A stretch of DNA of 64,000 bases from Micromonospora profundi (GCF_011927785.1 NZ_JAATJK010000001.1:2790001-2854000), one strand, 5' to 3'; positions 49,749-57,757 are shown, counted from the first letter of the stretch. Numbers and translations: made by a program. The notes: generated from the letters alone by a model not told the origin.

Positions 49749-50168
49749 ATGTCCAAGCCACCGCTTCCCGAGACCGCGATCGCCATGCTCAAGAAGCCGA
49801 ACCCGGCTGTCATGACGACGCTTCAGGCCGGTGGTCAGCCGGTGTCCGCCGCCACCTGGTACCTGTGGGACGACGGACGGATCCTGGTCAACATGGACGC
49901 GAGCCGCCGCCGGCTGGGCCATATCCGCAACGATCCCCGGGTCTCCCTCACCGTGCTGGACGAGGCCGGTTGGTACACCCACCTCAGCGTCATCGGGCAC
50001 GTCGCCGAGCTGCGCGAGGACGAGGGCCTCGCCGACATCGACAGGCTGGCGCGGCACTACACGGGCGACGCGTACCCGCGGCGGGAACGCGACCGGGTCA
50101 GCGCCCTCATCGAGATCGACCGCTGGCACGGCTGGGGCGCGCTCAAGGACAACGACCAGGTCGGCTGA
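49749..50168 (+). CDS. PPOX-class probable F420-dependent enzyme
   Basis: The product is 139 residues with GAGGAGGAG before the ATG. The split beta-barrel flavin-fold is indicated by LKKPNPAVMTTLQAGGQPVSAATWYLWDDGRILVNMDASRRRLGHIRNDPRVSLTVLDEAGWYTHLSVIGHV, where the RR-x-x-x-I-x-x-DPRVSL block is the cofactor-binding region. The end is RWHGWGAL. In actinobacteria this subfamily generally uses F420 rather than FMN. The reaction is unknown but probably reduces a small molecule. Direct repeats GTAACG (49709 and 49722) precede it, resembling half-sites of the palindrome at 51116. Confidence 0.9.
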   Translation: MSKPPLPETAIAMLKKPNPAVMTTLQAGGQPVSAATWYLWDDGRILVNMDASRRRLGHIRNDPRVSLTVLDEAGWYTHLSVIGHVAELREDEGLADIDRLARHYTGDAYPRRERDRVSALIEIDRWHGWGALKDNDQVG

Positions 50169-50199
50169 CGCCCGCTCGGGCTCGTTCCCATCGCGGGCG
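50169..50199. terminator. Stem-loop terminator between convergent genes
   Basis: CGCCCGC (50169-50175) and GCGGGCG (50193-50199) are an exact 7-bp inverted repeat with a 17-base loop. It directly follows the stop codon of the F420-type enzyme and precedes the BASS transporter stop at 50221. Confidence 0.55.
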
Positions 50200-50220
50200 G
50201 TCTGCTCGGCGATACGCCCG

Positions 50221-51105
50221 TCAGGGCGTCACCGCGCTGGTGGAGCGGGCGCCGACGCGGGTCACCAGGTAGCCGAAGGCCGCCGCGGTGAAGAACATGA
50301 CGATGCCGTAGACGGCTGCCGGGATCGCCATCTGGGCGTTGTCGAGCAGTGCCGGGCTGAGGGCGATCGTGATGGCCAGTGTGCTGTTGTGGATACCGAT
50401 CTCGAACCCGGCAGCCGTCGCTGCCCTCCGGTCGACCCCGGCAAGGCGCGGCACCCCGTACCCGATAGCGAGGCTCAGCAGGTTGAACGCGAGGACGGCG
50501 AGGCCGACGGAGACGAAGTAGTCGGCGATGTTCTCGCGTTCACCGAGCACGGCCCCGGCGATCACCGCGACGAGCACGACAACGGAGAGGATCCGGACCG
50601 GGCGGTTCAGCCGCTCGGCTACCTGCGGCACCCGGGCCCGGATGAGCATGCCGATCGCGACCGGGACGAGCACGATGGCGAAGACCTGGAGGACCTTGTC
50701 GAACTGCAGGCCGATGCTTCGCCCGTCGGGCAGGAAGTACGCCGCCGACAGGTTGACGAGGATCGGCAGGGTGAACGCGGCGAGCACCGAGTTGATGGCG
50801 GTCAGTGTGATGTTCAGGGCCACGTGCCCGCCGAACAGGTGGCTGTAGAGGTTGGCGGTCGTGCCGCCCGGGGACGCGGCCAGCAGCATCATGCCGACGG
50901 CCAGTTCCGGCGCCAGGCCGAAGGCCAGGACGAGGCCGAAGCAGATCGCCGGCAGCACCAGCACCTGGCACACCAGCGCGATGACGGCGGCTCTCGGATG
51001 CTGGGCCACCCTGCGGAAGTCCTCAGTGGTCAGCCCGAGACCCAGACCGAGCATGATGATGCCGAGGGCGATGGGCAGGCCGATCAATGTCAGGGCTGAG
51101 TCCAT
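50221..51105 (-). CDS. BASS family (bile acid:sodium symporter-like) transporter
   Basis: The product is 294 residues and nine to ten transmembrane helices. Family marks are MLGLGLGLTTEDFRRV, the discontinuous-helix motif LLAASPGGTTANLYSHLFGG, and GFEIGIHNSTLAITIAL, the second crossing helix with E-x-G-x-x-N that contributes to Na+ sites. The substrate may be an organic anion; bacterial members move bile acids, pantoate, pyruvate or others. An 18-bp palindrome lies 10 bp upstream of its start codon, so a dedicated repressor is likely. It diverges from the chitinase gene. Confidence 0.92.
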   Translation of the reverse strand: MDSALTLIGLPIALGIIMLGLGLGLTTEDFRRVAQHPRAAVIALVCQVLVLPAICFGLVLAFGLAPELAVGMMLLAASPGGTTANLYSHLFGGHVALNITLTAINSVLAAFTLPILVNLSAAYFLPDGRSIGLQFDKVLQVFAIVLVPVAIGMLIRARVPQVAERLNRPVRILSVVVLVAVIAGAVLGERENIADYFVSVGLAVLAFNLLSLAIGYGVPRLAGVDRRAATAAGFEIGIHNSTLAITIALSPALLDNAQMAIPAAVYGIVMFFTAAAFGYLVTRVGARSTSAVTP

Positions 51106-51115
51106 GGCACAACAT

Positions 51116-51133
51116 CGTTACCACCGGGTAACG
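51116..51133. promoter_or_regulatory. 18-bp palindromic operator upstream of the BASS transporter
   Basis: CGTTACC (51116-51122) and GGTAACG (51127-51133) form an exact inverted repeat with a 4-bp centre, 10 bp upstream of the transporter ATG on the minus strand. The GGTAACG half-site also occurs at 49721-49727 before the F420-type enzyme gene, which hints at common control. Confidence 0.55.
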
Positions 51134-51164
51134 CCGTCACAATCCCCCATGTGGCTGGCGGCTC

Positions 51165-51193
51165 TTGACCGTTGACGGTGATCGGCTTAACTT
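51165..51193 (+). promoter_or_regulatory. Predicted promoter of the chitinase gene
   Basis: TTGACC (51165-51170), a 17-bp spacer and TAACTT (51188-51193) match the housekeeping consensus well. A second TTGACG follows at 51172. The heptamer CTTAACT overlaps the -10 (51186-51192) and recurs at 51212-51218, downstream of the expected start site near 51200. Confidence 0.5.
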
Positions 51194-51218
51194 CATCAAT
51201 CAGATAAGTATCTTAACT
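51186..51218 (+). promoter_or_regulatory. Direct repeats and small dyad at the chitinase promoter
   Basis: CTTAACT occurs at 51186-51192 and 51212-51218, 26 bp apart. Between them AGATA and TATCT (51202-51213) form a dyad with a 2-bp centre. The stretch is very AT-rich for this window. A repressor bound here would block the predicted -10 and start site. It does not look like the dre site of DasR. Confidence 0.4.
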
Positions 51219-51250
51219 AATTCTGCTTGATGCCTCGTGGGAGTGTGCCG

Positions 51251-52585
51251 ATGCGACAGTTGCGCCACCGCCGTCTCACAGCAGTCGTCGCCCTGGCGAC
51301 CCTGCTCGTCACCGCCGCCCCGCCCACCGCCGCGAGCGCAGGTGCGGGTACGGGCGCCAAACCCGAGCGCGCCGGCTTCCACCGGGTCGGCTACTTCACC
51401 CAGTGGGGCATCTACGGCCGCGCCTTCCCGGTCAAGAAGCTCGACACCTCCGGGGCGGCGAGCCGCCTCACCCACGTCAACTACGCCTTCGGCAACGTCA
51501 GCGAGGACGGCCGCTGCTATGTGGACGGCGGGCCGGGCGAGGGCGACGCCTGGGCCGACTACCAGCGACCCGTCCCCGCCGAGGAGAGCGTCGACGGTGT
51601 CGCCGACGCCCCCGGTCAGGCGCTCAACGGCAACTTCGGCCAGCTCGCCAAGCTGAAGGCCAAGCACCCCGAACTGAAGGTGCTGATCTCGCTGGGCGGG
51701 TGGAGCTGGTCGACGTACTTCTCCAACGCCGCCCGCACCGACGCCTCCCGCAAGGCGTTCGTCGCGTCCTGCATCGACATCTACCTCAAGGGCAACCTGC
51801 CGGGCAGCCCGGGAGCCGCGGCAGGCGTCTTCGACGGCGTCGACCTCGACTGGGAGTGGCCCAACTGGGAGGGAGAGCCCGGCAACGTCATTCGCCCTGA
51901 GGACCGGGAGAACTTCACAAAGCTGCTCGCCGAGTTCCGCAGGCAACTCGACGGGTACGGCCGCACGACCCGCAAGCACCACCCGCTGACCGCGTTCCTG
52001 CCGGCCAACCCGGCCACCATGGACGCCGGCTACGAGGGCCGCAAGATCTTCAAGTACCTGGACTTCGCCACAGTGCAGGGCTACGACTTCCACGGCGGCT
52101 GGGACGCGGTGACCAACCAGCAGTCGGCGCTGCGCGTACCCCGGGGTGCACCGGACAACCCGGACTTCTCCGCCGAGGTGGCCATCGACGGCTGGATCGC
52201 CCGTGGCGCGCCCCGCAACAAGCTCGTCCTCGGCATCCCGTACTACGGCAGGGGTTGGACCGGCGTCAGCGGCGGCGGCAACGGCCTCTTCCAGCCGGCC
52301 ACCGGCCCGGCGCCGGCCACCTTCGAGGCTGGCTACGAGGACTACAAGCAGCTCAAGACCCTCGCCGGCAAGGGCTACACAGTGCACCGCGACCTGCGCT
52401 CCGGGCACGCCTGGCTGTTCGACGGCACTACCTTCTGGACGTACGACGACCCGGCTGTCGTGTTGCAGAAGACGCTCTACATCAGGCAGGCCGGTCTGGC
52501 CGGCGCCATGATGTGGTCGCTGGACGGCGACGACGACAACGCCACGCTGACCAAGACGATCGGCCTCGGCCTGACCACCTGGTAG
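51251..52585 (+). CDS. Secreted GH18 chitinase
   Basis: The product is 444 residues from the ATG at 51251, preceded by GGGAG; an ATG at 51230 is less likely because it would only extend the basic N-region. Signal peptide: MRQLRHRRLTAVVALATLLVT, ending near ASA (about residue 30). The catalytic barrel starts RVGYFTQWGIYGR. The GH18 motif DGVDLDWEW places the aspartates at 195, 198 and 200 and the acid/base at Glu202. LISLGGWSWS, QGYDFHG and AMMWSLDGDD near the end are further active-site strands. No carbohydrate-binding module is attached. It cleaves beta-1,4-GlcNAc polymers outside the cell. Confidence 0.95.
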   Translation: MRQLRHRRLTAVVALATLLVTAAPPTAASAGAGTGAKPERAGFHRVGYFTQWGIYGRAFPVKKLDTSGAASRLTHVNYAFGNVSEDGRCYVDGGPGEGDAWADYQRPVPAEESVDGVADAPGQALNGNFGQLAKLKAKHPELKVLISLGGWSWSTYFSNAARTDASRKAFVASCIDIYLKGNLPGSPGAAAGVFDGVDLDWEWPNWEGEPGNVIRPEDRENFTKLLAEFRRQLDGYGRTTRKHHPLTAFLPANPATMDAGYEGRKIFKYLDFATVQGYDFHGGWDAVTNQQSALRVPRGAPDNPDFSAEVAIDGWIARGAPRNKLVLGIPYYGRGWTGVSGGGNGLFQPATGPAPATFEAGYEDYKQLKTLAGKGYTVHRDLRSGHAWLFDGTTFWTYDDPAVVLQKTLYIRQAGLAGAMMWSLDGDDDNATLTKTIGLGLTTW

Positions 52586-52602
52586 GCGTACCGCGCTCCT
52601 GG

Positions 52603-52635
52603 CCCGTCGCCGACCGGTTCCCGGCCGGCGGCGGG
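52603..52635. terminator. Stem-loop terminator after the chitinase gene
   Basis: CCCGTCGCCG (52603-52612) pairs with CGGCGGCGGG (52626-52635) over 10 bp with one G-T wobble. It sits between the chitinase stop (52585) and the convergent EACC1 stop (52640). Confidence 0.55.
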
Positions 52636-52639
52636 TCGA

Positions 52640-52984
52640 CTACCGGGCGGCCACCGCGCGCACTGCGGCCTCGACGAGCGCCGTCACCTGGCCCATGTCA
52701 CGAGCCCGGGGTACGTCCAACTCGGCCGACCACCCGGCCGGACCGCTGAGTGTCACAGTCACGTCGTCGCGGCGATGGGTCAACCAGCCGGCGAGCGCCT
52801 GGACCAGCACCATTGCCACGCCAGCGTCGCCGACCGCCACCAGCAGAACAGACGCCTCCTCCTCGGCGGCAGCGGTCACCGTCCCGTGCAGCCGGTCGTC
52901 GGCGCGCAACCAGGACGCCAGCGACCGCTGCGCGTCGGCCACCGGACGATCCGAGTGCAGCGCGAGTGTGAACGAATCCGGCAA
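52640..52984 (-). CDS. EACC1-like (effector-associated constant component) protein
   Basis: The product is 114 residues. The pattern matches EACC1: a first strand and helix FTLALHSDRPVADAQRSLASWLRADDRLHGTV, a hydrophobic alanine-rich helix (AGVAMVLVQALAGWLTHRRDD) and a last strand pair VTVTLSGPAGWSAELDV plus a C-terminal helix. In actinobacteria EACC1 proteins are small constant partners of variable effectors (trypsin-like, caspase-like or others) in predicted ternary conflict systems. No effector gene is adjacent here: the neighbours are a chitinase (convergent) and a divergent carboxypeptidase. It may act with an effector encoded elsewhere or be a remnant. Confidence 0.7.
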   Translation of the reverse strand: MPDSFTLALHSDRPVADAQRSLASWLRADDRLHGTVTAAAEEEASVLLVAVGDAGVAMVLVQALAGWLTHRRDDVTVTLSGPAGWSAELDVPRARDMGQVTALVEAAVRAVAAR

Positions 52985-53092
52985 CGTCTCCTCCTCGGCA
53001 GCGGAGTGATCGGCACAGCCCCGTCACTCCCGCCATCCTGCCAGCCGGCCCGGACAGCGGCATCCCACGCAGTCACGGAAGTCGATCGGACC

Positions 53093-53121
53093 TTGACCAC
53101 GGTATCGACGCTTCATAGGCT
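53093..53121 (+). promoter_or_regulatory. Housekeeping promoter of the M14 carboxypeptidase gene
   Basis: TTGACC (53093-53098) is separated by 17 bp from TAGGCT (53116-53121), a near-ideal actinobacterial vegetative promoter. Transcription would start near 53128, leaving a leader of about 36 bases that contains AAGGGAAA before the ATG at 53164. Confidence 0.65.
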
Positions 53122-53163
53122 CCGGCCACTGCGAGGCTGTTCCCGAGAAGGGAAACACGAGAC

Positions 53164-55974
53164 ATGGCCCCATCGATGCGCCCGTTCCGGTCGGTCCCAC
53201 CGAGGCGGCTCGCGAGCGCCGCCACCATCGCCCTCCTGCTCGGCATGACTCCCCTGCTCGGCGGCACACCGGCCGCGGGTGCCGGCGCCCGGCCCACCCC
53301 GTGCAGCAACGACCCGGGCGCGCGGTTGAGCACCGTGCCGGCCCCGGAGGCCGTGCTCGGTTTCCCCCTCGGCGTGGGCCAGGAGCGGGTCGTCACCAAC
53401 GGCGAGGTCCGCAGCTACCTCGCGGCGGTGGACAACGCCTCGGACCGGGTTGTCACGGGCGTGATGGCCACAAGCGTGCTCGGGCAACCGCTGCCGTACG
53501 CGGTGGTGTCAAACGAACGCCACGTGCGGCCGGCCGCGCTGCGTGAGATCGCCGACGACGTACGCGACCTGCGGGATCCCCGCCGGACCAGCGCGCGCAC
53601 GGCGGCCAAGACGGCGAAGGACAGCCCGGCCATCGTCTGGGTCACCGCCAACGTGCACGGCGGCGAGAAGAGCGGCACCGACGCCGCCCTCAAGACGCTG
53701 TACGAACTGGCCGCCGGCCTGTCCTGCGACGTTGCCGAGCGCAACGACAACCTGGTCACCATCATCGTGCCGACCCAGAACCCGGACGGCCGCGACGCGA
53801 CCCGGCGGCAGAACGAGTTCGGCTTCGACATGAACCGGGACTGGTTCGCCCGCACCCAGCAGGAGACCGACGGCAAGCTCGAACTGCTGCGCCGCTACCC
53901 GCCGCAGGTGTTCATCGACGCCCACGAGATGGGTGGCAGGCAGTACTTCTTCCCGCCCAACGCCGACCCGATCCACCACGAGATCGCCGGGGAGGCCGTG
54001 GACTGGATCAACCGGATCGGCGAGGCCAACAAGGCCGGCTTCGGCTACAACGGCGCCTGCGACGACACCGTCACGACCGAGTGCTACTTCAACTACGCCA
54101 CGTACGACATGTTCTTCATGGGCTACGGCGACACCGTGCCGACCACCGGCTTCGGCGCGGCCGGCATGACGTACGAGAAGGGCAGCGCTTCAGCTGTCGC
54201 CGACCGGGTGCAGCAGCAGTTCCACACCCAGTGGTCGACGCTCGGCTGGGCCGCCGCCAACAAGCGCGAGGTGCTCAGCGGCTACTTCGACATCTGGACC
54301 GACGCGCTGGCCCAGGGCAGGGCGGGAACGCTGGAGCCCAACGAGGTGGTACAGCCCACCAACGAGGTCCAGTTCCCGGTGCCGGACATCACGATCCGCT
54401 CGTACTTCCTGCTGCCCGACCGGCAGCTCGCCGATGTCCGGCAGCTCGTCGAACGGCTGCGCCGGATGGACGTCGAGGTCTACGAGGTGCAGAAGCCGAC
54501 CCGCGTGCCGAACGCCCGGATCTTCGGCGGCCGGAGCGCCACCAACGTGACAGTGCCCCAGGGGGCGTACTGGATCCCGATGGACCAGCCGCAGAAACAC
54601 TGGATCCAGGCGATCATGGGCGAGGACCCGTACGTGCCGTTCCCGTACTTCTACGACGTCTCCTCCTGGAGCAACCCGCTGCTGATGGGCGTGTCCACCC
54701 TCTACACCGGCGACAACGTACGGCCCAAAGCGCAGCTCGTCCGCAAGGTCTCCGGCGGCCGGACCGGGCTCGCGTGGCCGTGGGGCTCGTACACGTACAA
54801 GCTGGACTCGGCTGCCGCCGCCGAGTTCACCTTCACCCTGCTCGACCGCGGCGTACCCCTCGTGCGGGACCTGACGACGAACACAGTGGCCATCGCGGCG
54901 TCGAAGGTGAGCCGGAGCGTCGACGAGCTGGCCCGGTCGCTCGGTGTCACAGTGGCTCCGGCCGGACGGCCCACCGGCACCCGGCTCACACTGCCCGACG
55001 TCGGGCTGTTCCAGGGCACCGGCATCTCCACCACGTCCGGTTCGCACGGCGAGGCCCGGTACGTTCTCGGCAAGCGGTGGGGCCTCGACCTGAAGCCGGT
55101 CACCACCGCCGACATCAACGACAACACCGAGGCGTTCACCGGCCGTACCGTGCTGCTGGTGCCCGACGGCAGCAGCGCCACCGGCGGGCTCACCGCGACC
55201 GGGCAGGCGAACCTGCGCGACTGGATCGCGCAGGGCCACACCTACATCGGGCTGCGCAACGAGGGCACACGGATGGCCCGCGCGGCCGGGCTCACGTCCA
55301 CGACCGAAAAGCCCAAGCCTGCCGACTACCTGGTGATCGGCTCGCACCTGCGGGTCGACGTCGACCGCGACAGCCCTGTCGCCCTGGGCCGTCCCGCCGA
55401 GGACTTCGAGTTCAACAACAGCGACCCGATCCTCAACCCCAGCACCACCGGAACGAACGTGCTCACCTATCCGACGGGCGACACGTTCTGGGCCAACGGC
55501 TACACAGTGGGCGCGGACACGCTCAAGGGCACGGCAGCCGTCGTCGACGAACCGACCGGCGCGGGTCGGGCAGTGCTGTTCGCGTTCAACCCGCTCTTCC
55601 GGGCGTACAACGAAAATGGTCTGCACCTGGTGGCCAACGCGCTGCTCTACCCGGCGGGCGCGACCACGCCGGACGCCCGGCGCTCGGCCGGGGTCGACCC
55701 GGCACGGGCCAACGCCGCCGCCGCGCCCGTCGCGGCGGACCTGGGCGGCGGGTGGCGGCCCATCACCATCCAGGTCGCGGCGGCGGACCTGCCGCGCGCC
55801 CAGGCGATCGTCGAACGCTTCACCACCGACGCGACGGCGTCCGCGAAGAACGGCTCGGTGTACGTCGTGATCCCGAACCCGGAGGGACGCCAAGTCGACG
55901 AACACCCGTTCCTCGCCGACCTGGTACGCGCCCTGCGCGACGCCCAGGTGCCGCTGCGATCCGTGGTGGGCTGA
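53164..55974 (+). CDS. Secreted M14 family zinc carboxypeptidase
   Basis: The product is 936 residues. The N-terminal signal peptide runs to about residue 41 (ATIALLLGMTPLLGG, then AAGAGA). The peptidase domain has the zinc-binding His165 and Glu168 (TANVHGGEKSG), an Asn-Pro-Asp-Gly and Arg-rich substrate region (TQNPDGRDATRRQNEFGFDMNRDWF), and the second His in FIDAHEMGG. A probable catalytic Glu is in AAGMTYEKGS. The remaining 550 residues form several beta-rich domains, including a glutamine amidotransferase-like portion near LLVPDGSSATGG. It belongs to the long extracellular M14 group of actinomycetes and trims C-terminal residues of peptides. Confidence 0.92.
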   Translation: MAPSMRPFRSVPPRRLASAATIALLLGMTPLLGGTPAAGAGARPTPCSNDPGARLSTVPAPEAVLGFPLGVGQERVVTNGEVRSYLAAVDNASDRVVTGVMATSVLGQPLPYAVVSNERHVRPAALREIADDVRDLRDPRRTSARTAAKTAKDSPAIVWVTANVHGGEKSGTDAALKTLYELAAGLSCDVAERNDNLVTIIVPTQNPDGRDATRRQNEFGFDMNRDWFARTQQETDGKLELLRRYPPQVFIDAHEMGGRQYFFPPNADPIHHEIAGEAVDWINRIGEANKAGFGYNGACDDTVTTECYFNYATYDMFFMGYGDTVPTTGFGAAGMTYEKGSASAVADRVQQQFHTQWSTLGWAAANKREVLSGYFDIWTDALAQGRAGTLEPNEVVQPTNEVQFPVPDITIRSYFLLPDRQLADVRQLVERLRRMDVEVYEVQKPTRVPNARIFGGRSATNVTVPQGAYWIPMDQPQKHWIQAIMGEDPYVPFPYFYDVSSWSNPLLMGVSTLYTGDNVRPKAQLVRKVSGGRTGLAWPWGSYTYKLDSAAAAEFTFTLLDRGVPLVRDLTTNTVAIAASKVSRSVDELARSLGVTVAPAGRPTGTRLTLPDVGLFQGTGISTTSGSHGEARYVLGKRWGLDLKPVTTADINDNTEAFTGRTVLLVPDGSSATGGLTATGQANLRDWIAQGHTYIGLRNEGTRMARAAGLTSTTEKPKPADYLVIGSHLRVDVDRDSPVALGRPAEDFEFNNSDPILNPSTTGTNVLTYPTGDTFWANGYTVGADTLKGTAAVVDEPTGAGRAVLFAFNPLFRAYNENGLHLVANALLYPAGATTPDARRSAGVDPARANAAAAPVAADLGGGWRPITIQVAAADLPRAQAIVERFTTDATASAKNGSVYVVIPNPEGRQVDEHPFLADLVRALRDAQVPLRSVVG

Positions 55975-55992
55975 CCGGACCGGCACCGCGAA

Positions 55993-56026
55993 GCGCCCGT
56001 CCCCCTCGCGGCTTGGGGGCGGGCGC
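55993..56026 (+). terminator. Stem-loop terminator of the carboxypeptidase gene
   Basis: GCGCCCGTCCCC (55993-56004) pairs with GGGGGCGGGCGC (56015-56026) over 12 bp with one G-T wobble and a 10-base loop. It begins 19 bp after the stop codon. Confidence 0.7.
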
Positions 56027-56432
56027 CTCTGCGCGTTCTGGGGCGATCTGGGGGTCGTCGTCGCGTGGTGCGGAGGATCTGGCGGGGTCTACGACGCCGG
56101 GCGACCTCGGTGACGCAGGTCTGCCAGGAGGCCAGCGCTGGCCCTCGCGGATCCTCGGAGTCCCACACACCGACGATGTGTGCCATCGCCTGGCCCCGCT
56201 CGCCGTCTTCGCCACCTACCGGTCCGACCGCGCGGCCCTGCTCACCCGCGAAGCCTCGCCTTTCACCACGGATCGACTCGACCGCGCGACCCTGCTCGCC
56301 CACCTGAGGACGCTTCAGGACAAGCCGCCAGCAACCTGACCGCCCCGCCGGCCGACCTAATCGAACGCTTCACCCGCTGGGCGTCCGCCCGCCAGTTCCC
56401 CACACTCCCTCAACGGCAGCGCCAACTCCGAG
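56027..56432. other. Intergenic stretch without a convincing gene
   Basis: No open frame here has a ribosome binding site or a recognisable product. Short open stretches on the plus strand (for example AVFATYRSDRAALLTREA near 56210) show partial codon bias and may be remnants of a decayed gene, but no family can be named. The stretch ends at the first long palindrome of the DUF559 cassette. Confidence 0.4.
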
Positions 56433-56479
56433 GATCTTGGACAGTTTCCGTTAGCAAGTAACGGAAACTGTCCAAGATC
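56433..56479. repeat. Perfect 21-bp inverted repeat, left copy
   Basis: Arm one is 56433-56453 (GATCTTGGACAGTTTCCGTT plus A) and arm two, its exact reverse complement, is 56459-56479; the loop is GCAAG. With 21 paired bases and a 5-base loop it is the most stable hairpin in the window. The arm sequence recurs at 57709-57757 as another palindrome and at 56677-56697 as a single arm. Confidence 0.9.
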
Positions 56480-56509
56480 TTGAGCCCAGCGGCACGACGG
56501 CGGACCAGC

Positions 56510-56672
56510 GAACCGGCAGCAGGGCGGCGGACCGGCGGACCGGCACGAGGGCGGCGGGCCGACGGACCGGCACGAGGGCGGCGGATCGGCGGACCGGCAC
56601 GACGGCACGGCGGCCGGCGGCACGGCAGCCCGGCGGCACGGCGGGCGGCAGCACGGCGGGCGGCAGCACGGC
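56510..56672. repeat. GC-rich imperfect tandem repeats left of the DUF559 gene
   Basis: About three copies of a 27-bp unit beginning GGACCGGCACGAGGGCGGCG are followed by shorter units built from GGGCGGCAGCACGGC. Copies are imperfect and boundaries are approximate. The region has no credible coding frame; the arginine-rich or glycine-rich ORFs across it are repeat artefacts. Confidence 0.6.
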
Positions 56673-56676
56673 GAAT

Positions 56677-56697
56677 GACGGGAACTGTCCAAGATCT
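56677..56697. repeat. Single-arm copy of the 21-bp palindrome element
   Basis: These 21 bases match the right arm at 57737-57757 at 20 of 21 positions (one A to G change). The partner arm is missing. It lies 38 bp before the start codon of the AbiEi/DUF559 gene, where a DNA-binding product could autoregulate. Confidence 0.75.
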
Positions 56698-56735
56698 GGT
56701 GGCGTGGAGACGGCCCGCCGGCGAAAGCTGTCGGG

Positions 56736-57710
56736 ATGCTGCCTGCCGATGACGCCGACGCACTCGACTGGCTCGCCTTCGAGCAGGCGGGCGTCCTGAC
56801 GACCGCGCAGGTCTCCGGGCTGCTGAGCGAGGGGAAGGTGCGGGGCCGGATTCGCTCCGGCCGGTGGCGGTCGGTCTGCCGGGGGATCCTGTTGACCGGC
56901 AACGGCCGACTGACCCGCGATCAACAGCTTTGGGTGGCGGTGCTGGCTGCCGGGCCGGAGGCGGTGCTGGCTGGGGTGACCGCCGCCGCGGAAGGCGGGG
57001 TACGGGGACTGCGGCGGGAGCCACTGCATGTGCTGGTGCCGGCAGACCGCCGTGCCGCGCGAACCACCTTGCGTCGACTTCCGATCGACATGCCGGCGGT
57101 GCTGGTGCATCGCACGTCGGTGCTGCCGGAGTCTCATCGTCAACTCGCCCGTCCACCGCGTACCACGACGGCCAGAGCGCTTGTGGACGCGGCGGGCTGG
57201 GCGGCCGGCGTGGATGAGGCGCAGGCGGTGCTGGCCGCCGGCTGCCAGCAGCGCCGGGTGCTGCCCGAGGAGTTGCGGGCGGTGCTCGACGTCCTCCCTC
57301 GGGCGCCTCGCCGGCGGCTGATCGGGCAGGCCGTCAGCGACATCGCGGGCGGCGCGCAGGCGCTCTCCGAGATCGATTTCCTGCGGCTGTGCCGCCGACA
57401 CCGCCTACCCACCCCAGACCTTCAAGAACATCGCGTTGACGAGGCGGGCCGTAACCGCTGGCTGGACGCGTACTGGCGAGAATGGCGGGTGCAGGTTGAA
57501 GTCGACGGTGCGCACCACATGGACGCCCGGCATTGGGCGGCTGACATGCGCCGGCAGAACGACGTCTGGACCAGCGGCGATCGGATCCTGCGCTTCCCGG
57601 CCTGGCTGGTCCGCGCCCGCCCCGACGAGGTCGCCGCGACGGTCCGCCGCGCCCTCATGGCCGCCGGTTGGACTCCGACCCCACGTCGCCGCGACCCGGC
57701 ACACGAGTAG
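56736..57710 (+). CDS. AbiEi-type winged helix plus DUF559 (Vsr-like) nuclease-domain protein
   Basis: The product is 324 residues. Residues 8-55 are an AbiEi_4-like antitoxin winged helix (FEQAGVLTTAQVSGLLSEGKVRGRIRSGRWRSVCRGIL). A middle region around HVLVPADRRAARTTLRRLPIDMPAVLVHRTSVL is typical of these actinobacterial proteins. The C-terminal DUF559 domain, a Vsr-like PD-(D/E)XK relative, has LSEIDFLRLCRRH (Glu212), RWLDAYW (Asp244), VQVEVDGAHH (Glu255, Asp257) and RILRFPAWLV, so the active site looks complete. No toxin gene of AbiEii type lies next to it. Its stop codon overlaps the right palindrome, and the left side carries another palindrome and a half-copy. Confidence 0.85.
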   Translation: MLPADDADALDWLAFEQAGVLTTAQVSGLLSEGKVRGRIRSGRWRSVCRGILLTGNGRLTRDQQLWVAVLAAGPEAVLAGVTAAAEGGVRGLRREPLHVLVPADRRAARTTLRRLPIDMPAVLVHRTSVLPESHRQLARPPRTTTARALVDAAGWAAGVDEAQAVLAAGCQQRRVLPEELRAVLDVLPRAPRRRLIGQAVSDIAGGAQALSEIDFLRLCRRHRLPTPDLQEHRVDEAGRNRWLDAYWREWRVQVEVDGAHHMDARHWAADMRRQNDVWTSGDRILRFPAWLVRARPDEVAATVRRALMAAGWTPTPRRRDPAHE

Positions 57711-57757
57711 ATCTTGGACAGTTTCCGTTACCAGCTGACGGAAACTGTCCAAGATCT
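57709..57757. repeat. Perfect 20-bp inverted repeat, right copy
   Basis: The arms 57709-57728 and 57738-57757 are exact reverse complements and identical in sequence to the left copy apart from the loop and edges. The inner bases extend pairing by a G-T and an A-T pair. The first two bases are the end of the TAG stop codon of the DUF559 gene, so the hairpin forms immediately after translation ends. Confidence 0.9.

Noticed and set aside
56065..56307. 80-residue plus-strand ORF after the carboxypeptidase terminator
   Set aside because: Arg/Ser/Pro-rich with no start signal and no recognisable family; at most a remnant.
56433..57757. Insertion sequence with terminal inverted repeats
   Set aside because: Each end is a self-contained palindrome rather than one arm per end, there is no transposase and no clear target-site duplication. 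Retained instead as a nuclease-palindrome cassette.
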